A stretch of 64,000 nucleotides of DNA from Salegentibacter tibetensis (GTDB lineage Bacteria; Bacteroidota; Bacteroidia; Flavobacteriales; Flavobacteriaceae): contig NZ_JAIQZA010000004.1 in NCBI RefSeq assembly GCF_020164485.1, positions 62,001 to 126,000 on the forward strand, written 5' to 3'. Shown here one piece after another: positions 1 through 8,509 of this stretch (position 1 is its first letter; every line of letters starts with the position of its first letter). Made by a program: the position numbers and the translations under genes. A model generated the notes under the pieces. The model saw only the letters and a list, made by a program, of their open reading frames with translations, was not told the DNA's origin and made no database searches.

Positions 1-183
1 TCCGAACCCGACGGATTCTTCAATTACCTTGGTCTAAAGTCGGGGTCTTATACGGCACAACTTGATGCTGAGCAGCTGGAGAACTTGAAACTGAAAGCCA
101 ATGATTCCTTCGGTTTTAAAATTTTCAATACTGAGGAAGGGGACATCGTAGACAACCTCGAATTTGTGGTGCAGACGAAATAG
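1..183 (+). CDS. C-terminal end of an unidentified surface-type protein (partial)
   Basis: An open frame runs from the window edge to a TAG at 181-183 and encodes about 60 residues. The tail (…GFFNYLGLKSGSYTAQLD…FVVQTK) has the Gly/Tyr-rich beta-strand look of the last Ig-like or carboxypeptidase-regulatory-like domain of large secreted flavobacterial proteins. The start lies outside the window, so total length and function cannot be given. A short hairpin with a T-tract follows directly. The family assignment is an impression only. Confidence 0.55.
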   Translation, partial: SEPDGFFNYLGLKSGSYTAQLDAEQLENLKLKANDSFGFKIFNTEEGDIVDNLEFVVQTK

Positions 184-202
184 GCTAGCCTGCGGTTCCA
201 AC

Positions 203-226
203 ATAGGAATAGCGACCTATTTTTTT
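203..226 (+). terminator. Possible intrinsic terminator
   Basis: A 5-bp stem (ATAGG/CCTAT, 203-207 with 216-220) is followed by seven T. It lies 20 bases after the stop of the partial gene at the window start and before the convergent patatin gene. The stem is short, so confidence is moderate. Confidence 0.4.
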
Positions 227-283
227 CGAGTGTGTGTTAAGCAGGGGATTTTTATTTTACAACTTGTGCTGAGGATGGCAAAT

Positions 284-1498
284 TTAGTTGCTTCTTGTTT
301 TCTTGTATTCCTCCCAATTGAAATTTTCCAGAAATTCAATTCCCTTTTGGGCTCCCAGCAGGAAAAGTTCGCTTTGCCGTTCTTCGGTCATATTAAAGTT
401 TAGCCAATTGAAGCTTTCATCTGCATTGATCTTGCAAATTAACTGCTTATAATCTGGATTTTTTAAAATGAAATCATAGTCATGTATTTGGCGCATAGTA
501 CTTATCATGGCTCCGCTAAAGGAAAAAATATTAGTTGCACTACTGTAGGATTCCCTGTAAGTACTTAGCCGCACTCCAAAGGTAGGACGCGAAGGTATCC
601 CAGACACATGAAAAGTGTTGATAGGAAAATTAGATAACATACCTCCATCCACGAATTTCACTGTTTTTGGAACCTCACCGCTGTAACTGGCGTGGTTTAC
701 CCAGTTTTCATCTAAAATCTTACCGTGGTTGGGAATATCTTCTAAGGTATAGGGATAGTAAAAGAACGGAATGGACATAGAAGCCCTGGCAAATTTGGCC
801 GGAGAGACCTGGTTTGGATTTTCCCAATACAAACCTGCCATAGAGGGAAATGCCACCTTGGTATGGGTGGTGATTTCTGAAGTGATAATGCATAATTTTG
901 GAGGTTTGAATTGTACATCGGGCTTAAGCCTGTTTTGTAATTGTGGGAGCTGATTTCTTTTTTCAGTAAGATCTTTTAAATTTTCAATACCATTCTCCTT
1001 TAAAATGCCGCTTAACCACTTTTCAAAAGCGTCCCCGGGATTTAATCCTAATTTGAATTTTAGTAAGGAAAAAATACGAATACTGTTAAAGATAAGCCCT
1101 CTCCAGACTCCAGACCTGCCTTCTACTTTTTTCTGAATTAGTTTTTTTATACCGGAAGGCCCGTCAACGAAATCGAAGAAATTCTTTCCTCCCATTATTT
1201 CTATTACTTTAAGGGAAGTGGATTCGCCGGGTTTACCCAAACCGGCCATCAATAAAGCATTTATAGATCCGGCAGAGGTTCCTGCAAGACTGTAAAAACG
1301 AATTCCTGCCTGTTCCAGGATGAAAGTATATCCTACTAAAGCGATGCCTAACATTCCTCCTCCTTCCTGCACGAGATCTACATACTGATGGCCGTCACTA
1401 TCTGTTACATCGGAAAACTCGCGCCCGCTGATTTTTATTTCTTTCGCTCTTTGTATAAGCTCTTTTATCGCATCTCCCTTTAGAAATTGATTTTCCAT
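284..1498 (-). CDS. Patatin-like phospholipase
   Basis: This 404-residue protein has the patatin Ser-Asp dyad. The oxyanion-type glycine run GGGMLG lies at about residues 46-51, the nucleophile elbow GTSAG at 73-77 (Ser75), and the catalytic Asp in VDGGMLSNFP near residue 285. Patatins hydrolyse acyl esters of phospholipids or neutral lipids. There is no signal peptide or membrane segment, so a cytoplasmic or secretion-system-independent location is likely. It is transcribed alone on the minus strand, and a 694-bp gap separates it from the divergent M15 peptidase gene. The ATG at 1498 gives a normal N-terminus. The substrate is unknown. Confidence 0.88.
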   Translation of the reverse strand: MENQFLKGDAIKELIQRAKEIKISGREFSDVTDSDGHQYVDLVQEGGGMLGIALVGYTFILEQAGIRFYSLAGTSAGSINALLMAGLGKPGESTSLKVIEIMGGKNFFDFVDGPSGIKKLIQKKVEGRSGVWRGLIFNSIRIFSLLKFKLGLNPGDAFEKWLSGILKENGIENLKDLTEKRNQLPQLQNRLKPDVQFKPPKLCIITSEITTHTKVAFPSMAGLYWENPNQVSPAKFARASMSIPFFYYPYTLEDIPNHGKILDENWVNHASYSGEVPKTVKFVDGGMLSNFPINTFHVSGIPSRPTFGVRLSTYRESYSSATNIFSFSGAMISTMRQIHDYDFILKNPDYKQLICKINADESFNWLNFNMTEERQSELFLLGAQKGIEFLENFNWEEYKKTRSN

Positions 1499-2192
1499 GA
1501 CTTTAGAATTAAATAGTTATTTTAAGTTTGACTCTTTCACTTTGTAATTTTAATAATATGTTGCCCGTGAAATCGCTTTAAAATTTCATTGATATTCATC
1601 AATAGATAAAGTAATCGCAGCTTTTGTAGATAAGGCTATTTTGCAGCTGAAAGTTCTTCCGGTCATTATTCTTCGTAAAATAAATTTAAGATTTATATTT
1701 TACGAAAAACAAAATTTTATTAAATTACTATAGTAATTAGCTGATTATAAGGCTTATTTGTGTTGTCTTTCACTTACGGATTAAATATTTAAGTGAAAAA
1801 TCAGGAAAATATAATGGTTACTAACACTTGTTTTTTCAGGAGGAATTTGTTCCTATTTTAGAAATTCCTTCGTTGTACCGACCCCCTAAATATTCCCTTC
1901 AGTATTTCGGGAAACCGGATTGTATTCCAGTTGCAAATTTCAACGCTAAAACGTATTGATGATTAAGACAGCCTGAAGAATCCAGCTGCAGACAAAGAAG
2001 TTTTTTCGCTATACCTTTTGCCCTTATTCTGAATTTGAATATTGTTTTCAACTTTTAGGAGAACATCAGGTTTTGGAAGCATCTTTTTTCTGTAGGTAAT
2101 TTGAAATTCGCAGTTCAGAAACCAGGCCAGGATATAATAAAACTCCGATTTCATCAACGAATTAAAAATACTACTCAACCAAAAAAATCAAA
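1499..2192. promoter_or_regulatory. Divergent intergenic region with inverted repeats
   Basis: This gap separates the patatin gene (minus) from the M15 peptidase gene (plus). It holds an 11-bp perfect inverted repeat, TTCGTAAAATA at 1672-1682 and its complement at 1696-1706. A 16-bp perfect palindrome, AATTACTATAGTAATT, follows at 1723-1738. Both are AT-rich and look like regulator-binding sites, but no bound protein can be named. A 71-codon open frame on the minus strand (1963-2178) has no recognisable features and is not called a gene. Confidence 0.4.
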
Positions 2193-2981
2193 ATGAAAAA
2201 AAGAATCAAAACCGTACAGCAGCTTTTGAAAGCAAAAGGCTTGTATAACGGAACTATAGATGGAATTATCGGACCAAAAACGATGACGGGATTATCAAAA
2301 GTTAAAGAAGTAGACACCAGGTTACCACTAACCAGGCAAATCACCATGTTTATCCAGATTTCAGCGAATGAGCGTGGTATTGACGCCGGACCCGTCGATG
2401 GTTTATGGGGGCAACAAACAAACGCCGCTTATGAAATGCTGGTCTATTACCTGGAACATGGGGTATTACCACCCAGCTGGAGGCCAGAGGAGCGACAAAT
2501 AAGTAATCCCAATAACTGGCCCGTACAGAATTCTCCTGAATTTCACGAATTCTATGGGGAACGATGTTCACAGTTAATTACTGTAGACCTGCCTTATACG
2601 ATGAAGCTATGTTGGGACTTGCGTACCAGGACCCGTCGTACCAGCTGCCATGCAAAGGTAGCGGATAGTCTGTGCAGAATTCTTTATAAAGTGAAGGATA
2701 TTTATGGAGAAGAAGAAATCAGCAGGCTCCATTTGGACCATTATGGGGGATGTCACAATGAACGCAAGATGAGAAACGGTAATCTCTGGTCAATGCATTC
2801 CTGGGGAATTGCACTGGACTTCGATACCAGAAGGAACCAATTGAGTTGGGGACGGGACAGGGCCGCTTTTGCCCATCCCGATTATGAGGATTGGTGGAAA
2901 TGCTGGGAAGAGGAAGGATGGATAAGCCTTGGCCGAGCCAGAAATTTTGACTGGATGCATGTCCAGGCTGCAAATCTTTAG
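2193..2981 (+). CDS. M15-type peptidase with peptidoglycan-binding repeats (endolysin-like)
   Basis: This 262-residue protein starts with two PG_binding_1-like repeats (LLKAKGLYNGTIDGIIGPKT at about 12-31; DAGPVDGLWGQQT at about 65-77). The C-terminal third has M15 zinc-peptidase signatures: SMHSWGIALDFD near residues 200-211, which supplies a His and an Asp ligand, and a terminal DWMHVQ for the last His. M15 enzymes cut peptide stems of peptidoglycan (D-Ala-D-Ala or L-Ala-D-Glu). It has no signal peptide, as expected for phage endolysins, yet no holin or phage structural gene is nearby. Cytoplasmic cargo of a contractile system or a domesticated lysin are alternatives. Confidence 0.8.
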   Translation: MKKRIKTVQQLLKAKGLYNGTIDGIIGPKTMTGLSKVKEVDTRLPLTRQITMFIQISANERGIDAGPVDGLWGQQTNAAYEMLVYYLEHGVLPPSWRPEERQISNPNNWPVQNSPEFHEFYGERCSQLITVDLPYTMKLCWDLRTRTRRTSCHAKVADSLCRILYKVKDIYGEEEISRLHLDHYGGCHNERKMRNGNLWSMHSWGIALDFDTRRNQLSWGRDRAAFAHPDYEDWWKCWEEEGWISLGRARNFDWMHVQAANL

Positions 2982-3085
2982 AATTTCAGAGATTAAATCT
3001 CGAAGCCTACTTATAGAAAAATAGCTACCGATTAATTGAACCCGTGGAATAGTTGATTAATTTAGTTTATGTGTTTAGTTGAAAA

Positions 3086-3125
3086 GGTCTGCCCGGAGTT
3101 CTCTATTTTTACGGCAGGCCTTTAT
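3086..3125 (+). terminator. Intrinsic terminator after the M15 peptidase gene
   Basis: An 8-bp stem pairs 3086-3093 with 3113-3120 (GGTCTGCC with GGCAGGCC, one G-T pair) and is followed by TTTATT. It sits about 100 bases after the stop of the peptidase gene. It also argues against starting the next gene at the upstream ATG at 3079, which precedes this hairpin. Confidence 0.6.
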
Positions 3126-3141
3126 TGTAAAATTTAAGAGA

Positions 3142-4074
3142 ATGAAATTTATAAAAAACGTATTGCTGTCATTTTTAGTTGTAGCTATTGGTTGTAAGAA
3201 CAATCAGGAGCAAGACAAAGAGCTTCAGGAAGCCCAATCAGAAAATGTCACGATTCAGGTGCAGGGACATCGGGGAGATAGGGGGAATTTCCCGGAAAAT
3301 AGTATTCCTGCCTTTATTAGTGCAGTAAAAAAAGGTGCCGATGTTATTGAGTTGGACGTGGTAATTTCAAAAGATAAAAAAGTAGTGGTTTCCCACGAGC
3401 CATTTATGCATTCGCTGTATGTTTTAACGCCTTCAGGCGATACAATTTCTGAAGAAAATCAGGAGAAATTTAACCTTTACCAGATGACTTACGACAGCAT
3501 CAGGAAGTTTGATGTTGGCTCTAAAGGAAACCGGTTGTTTCCCGAACAGCAAAAACAAAAGACCTATAAACCTTTACTGGCTGAAGCTATAGATTCCGTA
3601 GAAAATTTTATTCAAAACAATAAAATGGATGAGGTTACCTATAATATTGAATTAAAAAGTTCAGAAAATAAATATGGAGCTTATCAGCCGGAGCCTAAGG
3701 AATTTGTGGAGTTGGCGCTGCAGGTAATTCAGGGAAAGAATCTTGAGAACAAAATGAATTTACAATCTTTTGATGTGAATATTTTAAATGAAGTCCATCA
3801 AAGTTACCCCGAAGTTGAAATCGCCTATCTGGTATATACTGAGGGCATTCAAAAGAATCTGGACTTACTGAGTTTTAGCCCGGAAATTTATAGTCCGCAT
3901 TATGCATTAGTAAAGGACACCGCTTTTGTAGATTCCATTAAAAGTAGGGATATGCAACTAATTCCCTGGACAGTGAATGAAGAAAAAGACATCAAAAAAA
4001 TGATTGAATTAGAAGTTGATGCCATAATTACCGATTACCCGGAAAGGGTACTTCAGCTTCTGGATAAAAATTAA
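3142..4074 (+). CDS. Glycerophosphodiester phosphodiesterase family lipoprotein
   Basis: The chosen start gives a lipoprotein signal (MKFIKNVLLSFLVVAIGC) with the lipobox Cys at residue 18. An in-frame ATG at 3079 would put a terminator hairpin inside the gene and bury the signal. The GDPD signatures are QGHRGDRGNFPENS (catalytic His/Arg), ELDV (metal-binding Glu/Asp) and VSHEP (second catalytic His). The family hydrolyses glycerophosphodiesters to glycerol-3-phosphate and an alcohol. The lipid anchor suggests an envelope location and scavenging of phospholipid headgroups. The length (310 residues) is normal for the family. A terminator follows. Confidence 0.88.
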   Translation: MKFIKNVLLSFLVVAIGCKNNQEQDKELQEAQSENVTIQVQGHRGDRGNFPENSIPAFISAVKKGADVIELDVVISKDKKVVVSHEPFMHSLYVLTPSGDTISEENQEKFNLYQMTYDSIRKFDVGSKGNRLFPEQQKQKTYKPLLAEAIDSVENFIQNNKMDEVTYNIELKSSENKYGAYQPEPKEFVELALQVIQGKNLENKMNLQSFDVNILNEVHQSYPEVEIAYLVYTEGIQKNLDLLSFSPEIYSPHYALVKDTAFVDSIKSRDMQLIPWTVNEEKDIKKMIELEVDAIITDYPERVLQLLDKN

Positions 4075-4094
4075 AATGCTATAGTTTTGAGGTG

Positions 4095-4126
4095 AAAAGG
4101 TGCTTGAGGTTTTAAGTCCTTTTTTA
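4095..4126 (+). terminator. Intrinsic terminator after the glycerophosphodiesterase gene
   Basis: AAAAGG (4095-4100) pairs with CCTTTT (from 4118), and an inner CTT/AAG pairing extends the stem. A run of six to seven T follows. It lies 20 bases after the stop codon. Confidence 0.6.
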
Positions 4127-4176
4127 TCTATGAATGTGATAAAAATTATTAACGCTATTGACGAAATTATTTAGTA

Positions 4177-4983
4177 ATGAAAAACTTAGTACTATTATTA
4201 ATTGTGATTATACCATTTTATTCTTTTGCTCAAACTAGTTATCCGGGAGAACAGGTTGAATTATTGGAAGGGAAACAATTAAAAGTCTTAGAAAAACAAG
4301 AAAAACTACAAAAGTTGGGTTATAAAGATTTCTATGTTGATTCCTGGCTGGAAAAAATTTTTGCTGAAGAAAATCACAGTTCCGAATACGGGGCGTTGGT
4401 TGGAAAGATTTTCACTGTTGAGAAAATAATACCTTTTGAGAGATTTGGAAGACAAAAATATAAATTACGACTTTCTAATTCGCAAACTGGCACTATCTAT
4501 TATGCTTACGATCCTAAATTTAGTAGTAACTATCCTTTTGAAGTTATTGGCGGTTTAGCCCCTCCAGATGTTTATTTCTGCAGCAAAATCGAAACCAAAA
4601 AAAACAAAGTTAGCGGAGAAACGAAATCACGAACCCCGACTGAAGAAGGGATTACGTTTACAAAAATCGATAAAGAAGGAGAAACAAATTTATTTTTGAG
4701 CATAAGAGAGTTTGGGCCAACATTAAATGTGGGAAGCAAAGGATTATTAATTCTTTTAGAAGATGGTAAAAAAATCGAAAAACCTGAAGCTCCAATCGAG
4801 GTGGAGAAGGATGGGGCAAATTATATCTATTCTGCTTTTATTGAGTTAACAGATGAAGATATACAGAAACTTTTAGAAAGTCCCATGACTCACAATCGGC
4901 TTTACGTTTATCATGGGAAAATAAATAATGGAGAACTTTTTCAGGAATACCTAAGGTGTCTTACTCAGATTTTGAGTGAGTAA
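4177..4983 (+). CDS. Hypothetical secreted protein
   Basis: This 268-residue protein has a clear N-terminal signal peptide (hydrophobic core LVLLLIVIIPFYSFA, probable cleavage before QTSYPG), so it is exported to the periplasm or beyond. No family is recognised. The mature part is rich in Lys and Glu with alternating beta-type stretches and has a Tyr-rich segment near 105-125. It stands alone downstream of a terminator with no operon partner, so its role cannot be inferred from context. Confidence 0.7.
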   Translation: MKNLVLLLIVIIPFYSFAQTSYPGEQVELLEGKQLKVLEKQEKLQKLGYKDFYVDSWLEKIFAEENHSSEYGALVGKIFTVEKIIPFERFGRQKYKLRLSNSQTGTIYYAYDPKFSSNYPFEVIGGLAPPDVYFCSKIETKKNKVSGETKSRTPTEEGITFTKIDKEGETNLFLSIREFGPTLNVGSKGLLILLEDGKKIEKPEAPIEVEKDGANYIYSAFIELTDEDIQKLLESPMTHNRLYVYHGKINNGELFQEYLRCLTQILSE

Positions 4984-5423
4984 AAAATTTAGCCTTAAAG
5001 AATAGAAAGCCATAAACCCTTATCTGTACTAATTTTGCGATTAATTGTTATCAATTGATACAGACTTATTCTCATATTTTAAACTTCAATATACTTTTTG
5101 TTGCCTGCCTTAGCTATTTGCCAATTGTGCATCCAATACAAATCGACGCTAAACTGCTTTTATCTCCGCTTAAATTCCTGAAATAGAATTTGTTTAAGTT
5201 TTTTATATAAAATGAGCATAACGGAAAGACGGTACAACAAACACCGATGAAGATTTGCGAATTACTTGTGACCGTTAAAAACAATAAATATCTACATATG
5301 AAATTTATGTTTAAAGGGTAATTCTCTGTCAAAATTATTTTGTTTAATTAAAATCTAAATAAGATAAACATTTTGTATCTTAACCAATAAAACAGATTTA
5401 TATAATTTTATAAAAGCATTACT
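4984..5423. other. Intergenic, no gene recognised
   Basis: This is an AT-rich gap between the secreted hypothetical protein and the small Lacal_2735-type gene. A 72-codon minus-strand frame (5114-5332) shows no family features and is not called. The promoter of the next gene presumably lies near 5340-5390, but no good TAnnTTTG box can be assigned. Confidence 0.4.
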
Positions 5424-5588
5424 ATGTTTAGTATATTCAAAAAGAAAACGGAAAAGGAAAAGCTACAGGAAAAATATGAAAAGCTTCAGAAAGATTCCTT
5501 TGATCTCTCTACCACTAATCGAAAAATGAGCGATCAAAAAGCTTTTGAAGCGGATGAAGTTATGAAGCAGCTCGAAAAGTTGAAGTGA
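5424..5588 (+). CDS. Small Lacal_2735 family protein
   Basis: This 54-residue frame starts MFSIFKKKTEKEKLQEKYEK and ends …EADEVMKQLEKLK. It matches the pattern I know for the flavobacterial Lacal_2735 family: MFG/SIFKKK start, EKLQ.KYEKL coiled segment, ST.NR..SD, EADEV. The function of the family is unknown. The protein is cytosolic, highly charged and probably a short helical hairpin. It is transcribed alone and converges with the histidine kinase gene. Confidence 0.82.
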   Translation: MFSIFKKKTEKEKLQEKYEKLQKDSFDLSTTNRKMSDQKAFEADEVMKQLEKLK

Positions 5589-5651
5589 ATTAAATATCCC
5601 ATAGTGACTGAAGAAAAAAACCAGATAAGGAGGTTTTCAACATTGTGAATT

Positions 5652-5696
5652 TTCACAAAGGACCTGTAAATGCGGTACTTTTATTTATTACCGCAT
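5652..5696. terminator. Hairpins between convergent genes
   Basis: A perfect 8-bp stem (ATGCGGTA 5670-5677 with TACCGCAT 5689-5696) lies just after a smaller GTGAA/TTCAC hairpin. Both sit in the gap between the convergent Lacal_2735 and histidine kinase genes. There is no strong T-tract, so bidirectional termination is only plausible. Confidence 0.4.
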
Positions 5697-5798
5697 GGGT
5701 AATATAAGTTTAAATAAGAGGATTCAGCCACTTTCCTGATATTGAAAATTGCGCATTCCGTGATTTGCAGAAGACTAAGACTAGGCTGTTTTATCAGT

Positions 5799-6887
5799 TT
5801 AATTTTTAAAAAAGACTTTAAATGTGGTGCCTTCGTTCTCTTTACTCTCAAGTTTTATTCTGCCTTCATTATCCTCGATCATTTTTTTTACTACATAAAG
5901 GCCCATCCCGGTTCCAGGTATACGATCAGATAGTCTTGAAGATTTTTTAAAAATTCCTCTTTGATGTTGAAGGGATATTCCCAATCCATTATCTTGTATA
6001 CAAAGAATAATAAAACCTTTTACTTCCTCTGTAGTAATATTTATTTCTGAAGATTTTTTTGGATCACTGAATTTAACTGCATTATGAATAAGGTTATAAA
6101 TCACGCTTCTAAGGCTGCTTCTTGGAAAAGTTATTTCTGTGACCTTTAAATCTGTTGTAATCTTAATTTTCTTCTCTTTGATATCCCACTTGAGAGCGGT
6201 AATTATATCCTCGCAAATCTCTTCAATGTTGACCAATCTCCCTGCGATAGATTTCTCCTTTTCTTTCACTTTATTATAAGCAAAATCTTCAACCAGGGTT
6301 TCAAGGCTTTTAGATGAAGCTTTAAGCGTATTACTCCATTCCCCGAAGGCTTGTTTGTTGGAATTCTGCTGTTGGTGGACTATTGATAATCCGTCGGCTA
6401 TTAGTGTGATAGTGGAAATAGGCTGCCTAATATCGTGTGCTAAGGCATACCTTAAAGTCTGGTATTTTGAATTTATTTTTTCCAGGTCTCTCAAAGCCAC
6501 TAATCGTTTAGTGATGTTCACAAAAGTAATAATCACTCCATTGGTCACATCTTCCTCATACTCCACGTATGGAACAATATTCATCTGGAACCAGTGGCCA
6601 TCGGTTGTTTGTACTTCTTTTTCAAGAATCTTGTTTTTATTATTGATTACCTCCTGAATATCTTCAACAACGTACGGATATCGTAAATTGTCTTTTATGT
6701 CTGAGATATTCTCACCTACGTGATCATATGTAAGGGAGAACTGCTTCATAGCCGGGGGCGTAAAGATTCTTAAAATAAGATCTGCATCCACGAACAACTG
6801 CGGAATTATAGTATTTGAAAAGTAATTTGCAAGATCAAAATCGAGCTCTCGCAATTGGCGGGCATCCTTTTTCGGTGTATCAGACAT
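5799..6887 (-). CDS. Cytoplasmic PAS-domain sensor histidine kinase
   Basis: This 362-residue protein has a PAS domain at about 20-130 (DGHWFQMNIVPY…GVIITFVNITKR). A dimerization/phosphoacceptor segment with ALAHDIRQPISTI follows, the phosphorylated His being near 160. The HATPase domain has an N box (LIHNAVKFSDP), G1 (DNGLGIS) and G2 (GTGMGLYVVKKMIE). No membrane segment is visible, so it senses a cytoplasmic or diffusible signal. The PAS domain resembles those found after CheB/CheR fusions and in flavobacterial light- or redox-responsive kinases. No response regulator gene is adjacent, so the partner is unknown. Confidence 0.88.
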   Translation of the reverse strand: MSDTPKKDARQLRELDFDLANYFSNTIIPQLFVDADLILRIFTPPAMKQFSLTYDHVGENISDIKDNLRYPYVVEDIQEVINNKNKILEKEVQTTDGHWFQMNIVPYVEYEEDVTNGVIITFVNITKRLVALRDLEKINSKYQTLRYALAHDIRQPISTITLIADGLSIVHQQQNSNKQAFGEWSNTLKASSKSLETLVEDFAYNKVKEKEKSIAGRLVNIEEICEDIITALKWDIKEKKIKITTDLKVTEITFPRSSLRSVIYNLIHNAVKFSDPKKSSEINITTEEVKGFIILCIQDNGLGISLQHQRGIFKKSSRLSDRIPGTGMGLYVVKKMIEDNEGRIKLESKENEGTTFKVFFKN

Positions 6888-7302
6888 AAAATCAAATCTA
6901 ATAAATTAATGCTTAACATAATAAAATCTTAATTAACCTTCGAAAACTTATTGGAATTTTAAGCATTATGGGTGTGGAAAATAGTAGAAGGATAACAATA
7001 AAGAGCGATATTGCTTACTTTTAAAAAAAAATCTATTTGGGAGATATTCAATTGTCATTTTGCCTGGATACTCTAATTCAGTCCTGAATCAATTATTCTA
7101 AATTCTACGTTTTTACTATTGCAATATCGGTCTCGAAAAATAAACAAACGCACCATCGCTTTAAACACTATCTGCATTCTTAAAGAATATTTACAGAAGA
7201 ACCTTATTGTTATTAATTACAACTATTTTATACATTTGTTTTAATTATTCTATTCAGTAAAGCGATTCTTTTTATTTATAATTTAAATATCTCTCCAATT
7301 CG
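6888..7302. other. Divergent intergenic region upstream of the LacI regulator
   Basis: This 415-bp AT-rich gap separates the histidine kinase gene (minus) from the regulator gene (plus). It contains one convincing promoter (listed separately). I see no gene or RNA in it. Confidence 0.5.
7207..7238 (+). promoter_or_regulatory. Predicted promoter of the LacI-family regulator
   Basis: TTG (7207-7209), a 21-base spacer and TACATTTG (7231-7238) fit the Bacteroidota consensus (-33 TTG, -7 TAnnTTTG). It lies about 65 bases before the ATG. The same spacing recurs at the predicted manC promoter in this window. Confidence 0.6.
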
Positions 7303-8325
7303 ATGAAGAAAAATAAGAAAATTTCAATGAAAGATATTTCCAAAGAACTGGGAATATCAATTACAACTATTTCTTTTATTGTAAATAAGAAGGCAGAGAA
7401 TAAGATTAGCAAGGAGGTTATTAAGAAAGTAGAGGATTATATAGAAAAAGTAGGATATAAGCCTAATTCCTCGGCACAATCTTTACGAACCGGGAGATCA
7501 AAAACCATTGTTTTTATGGCTGAGGATATATCCGATCCGTTTTTTTCCGCTATTGCCAAAGAAATGGAGACTATTGCTTTTAACAATGGATATAAGATCA
7601 TTTATTGCAGCACTGAAAATAAGAAGGAAAGAGCCGTAGAGTTGTTAAATCTTTTTAAGGATAGACAAGTAGATGCGTTTATAATTACCCCGCCAGAAGG
7701 TTTTGAAAATGAATTAAGAAAATTAATTTATGATGAGCAGCACGTTATAATGGTGTTCGATCGATATTTTGATGATTTTAAACACAATTATGTAGTTTTG
7801 GAGAATTATAAGGGAACACAGGAAGCAACTGCCTCTTTATACAATTCCGGAAAAAGAAATATTGCATTTATAGGAATTGAATCAAACCTTTCTCCGTTAA
7901 AACAGCGATTCGAGGGTTATAAAGACAAAATAGGGGACTATGGTTTAAAAGAATACTCTCTTCTTATTCAATTTGAGCATATAAAAACTCAACAAGGTCA
8001 GAATTATATAAAATCTTTTTTAGAAACTCACCCCGAGATCGATGGAATTTTATTCGCTACAAATAATCTTGCTATAAGCGGTCTTAGGGTGATTAAGAAT
8101 AAAGGCTTAAAAATACCGGAAGATCTTGGTATTATTTCTTTTGATGATCGTGATGTCTTTGAATTATTTACTCCTCCAATCAGTGTTATTGCCCAACCTG
8201 TGCCGGATTTAGCGGAGGAATTAATTAAAGGTACCTTAAAGTTGTTAAAAACAAAATCAGCTAACGAATATAGATTTTATCAAAAGAGTTTAAATGGAAA
8301 ATTGATTATTCGTAAATCTTTTTAG
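7303..8325 (+). CDS. LacI-family transcriptional regulator of the adjacent PUL
   Basis: This 340-residue protein has an N-terminal LacI helix-turn-helix at about 8-30 (MKDISKELGISITTISFIVN) and a hinge helix ending …YKPNSSAQSLRTGRS. The periplasmic-binding-protein-like effector domain follows (SDPFFSAIAKEMETIA; ISFDDRDVFELFTPPISVIAQP). It is cytoplasmic and would respond to a sugar released by the PUL. It lies directly upstream of the SusC gene in the same direction. A perfect 14-bp palindrome with a central CG, typical of LacI operators, lies between the two. Both repression and induction relief fit; the effector is unknown. Confidence 0.92.
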   Translation: MKKNKKISMKDISKELGISITTISFIVNKKAENKISKEVIKKVEDYIEKVGYKPNSSAQSLRTGRSKTIVFMAEDISDPFFSAIAKEMETIAFNNGYKIIYCSTENKKERAVELLNLFKDRQVDAFIITPPEGFENELRKLIYDEQHVIMVFDRYFDDFKHNYVVLENYKGTQEATASLYNSGKRNIAFIGIESNLSPLKQRFEGYKDKIGDYGLKEYSLLIQFEHIKTQQGQNYIKSFLETHPEIDGILFATNNLAISGLRVIKNKGLKIPEDLGIISFDDRDVFELFTPPISVIAQPVPDLAEELIKGTLKLLKTKSANEYRFYQKSLNGKLIIRKSF

Positions 8326-8400
8326 ACTAAATTTTGTGATCTCTTTACGTGGTTACCCTCCTATTTAGTATTTCTTAAAAATTTTACTTTTATATTTTTA

Positions 8401-8432
8401 TTTGCATTTATGGAAAAACATATTTACATTGG
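8401..8432 (+). promoter_or_regulatory. Predicted susC operon promoter
   Basis: TTTG (8401-8404), a 20-base spacer and TACATTGG (8425-8432) approximate the Bacteroidota -33/-7 elements. The expected start site falls at about 8438-8440, immediately before or inside the LacI-type palindrome. Confidence 0.55.
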
Positions 8433-8439
8433 TCGACAG

Positions 8440-8453
8440 GTAAAACGTTTTAC
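8440..8453. promoter_or_regulatory. LacI-type operator
   Basis: GTAAAACGTTTTAC is a perfect 14-bp palindrome with the central CG step typical of LacI-family operators. It lies 7 bases after the predicted -7 box and 56 bases before the SusC start codon. That placement suits repression by the regulator encoded just upstream. Binding by that protein is inferred. Confidence 0.65.
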
Positions 8454-8509
8454 TAAAATCTTATTTTTAATTTACTACATCGATTACGCTAATAATTAAT
8501 TCCAAGAAT

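Noticed and set aside
1963-2178. 71-codon minus-strand open frame
   Set aside because: No family features, no signal, and it ends in AT-rich DNA just before the M15 gene; chance frame most likely.
2193-2981. Prophage or phage remnant
   Set aside because: A single lysin-like gene without integrase, holin, terminase or structural genes does not support a prophage.
3079-3141. Upstream ATG extending the glycerophosphodiesterase gene
   Set aside because: It would translate through a terminator hairpin and bury a clear lipoprotein signal that starts at 3142.
5114-5332. 72-codon minus-strand open frame
   Set aside because: Composition is not protein-like and no homology is recognisable.
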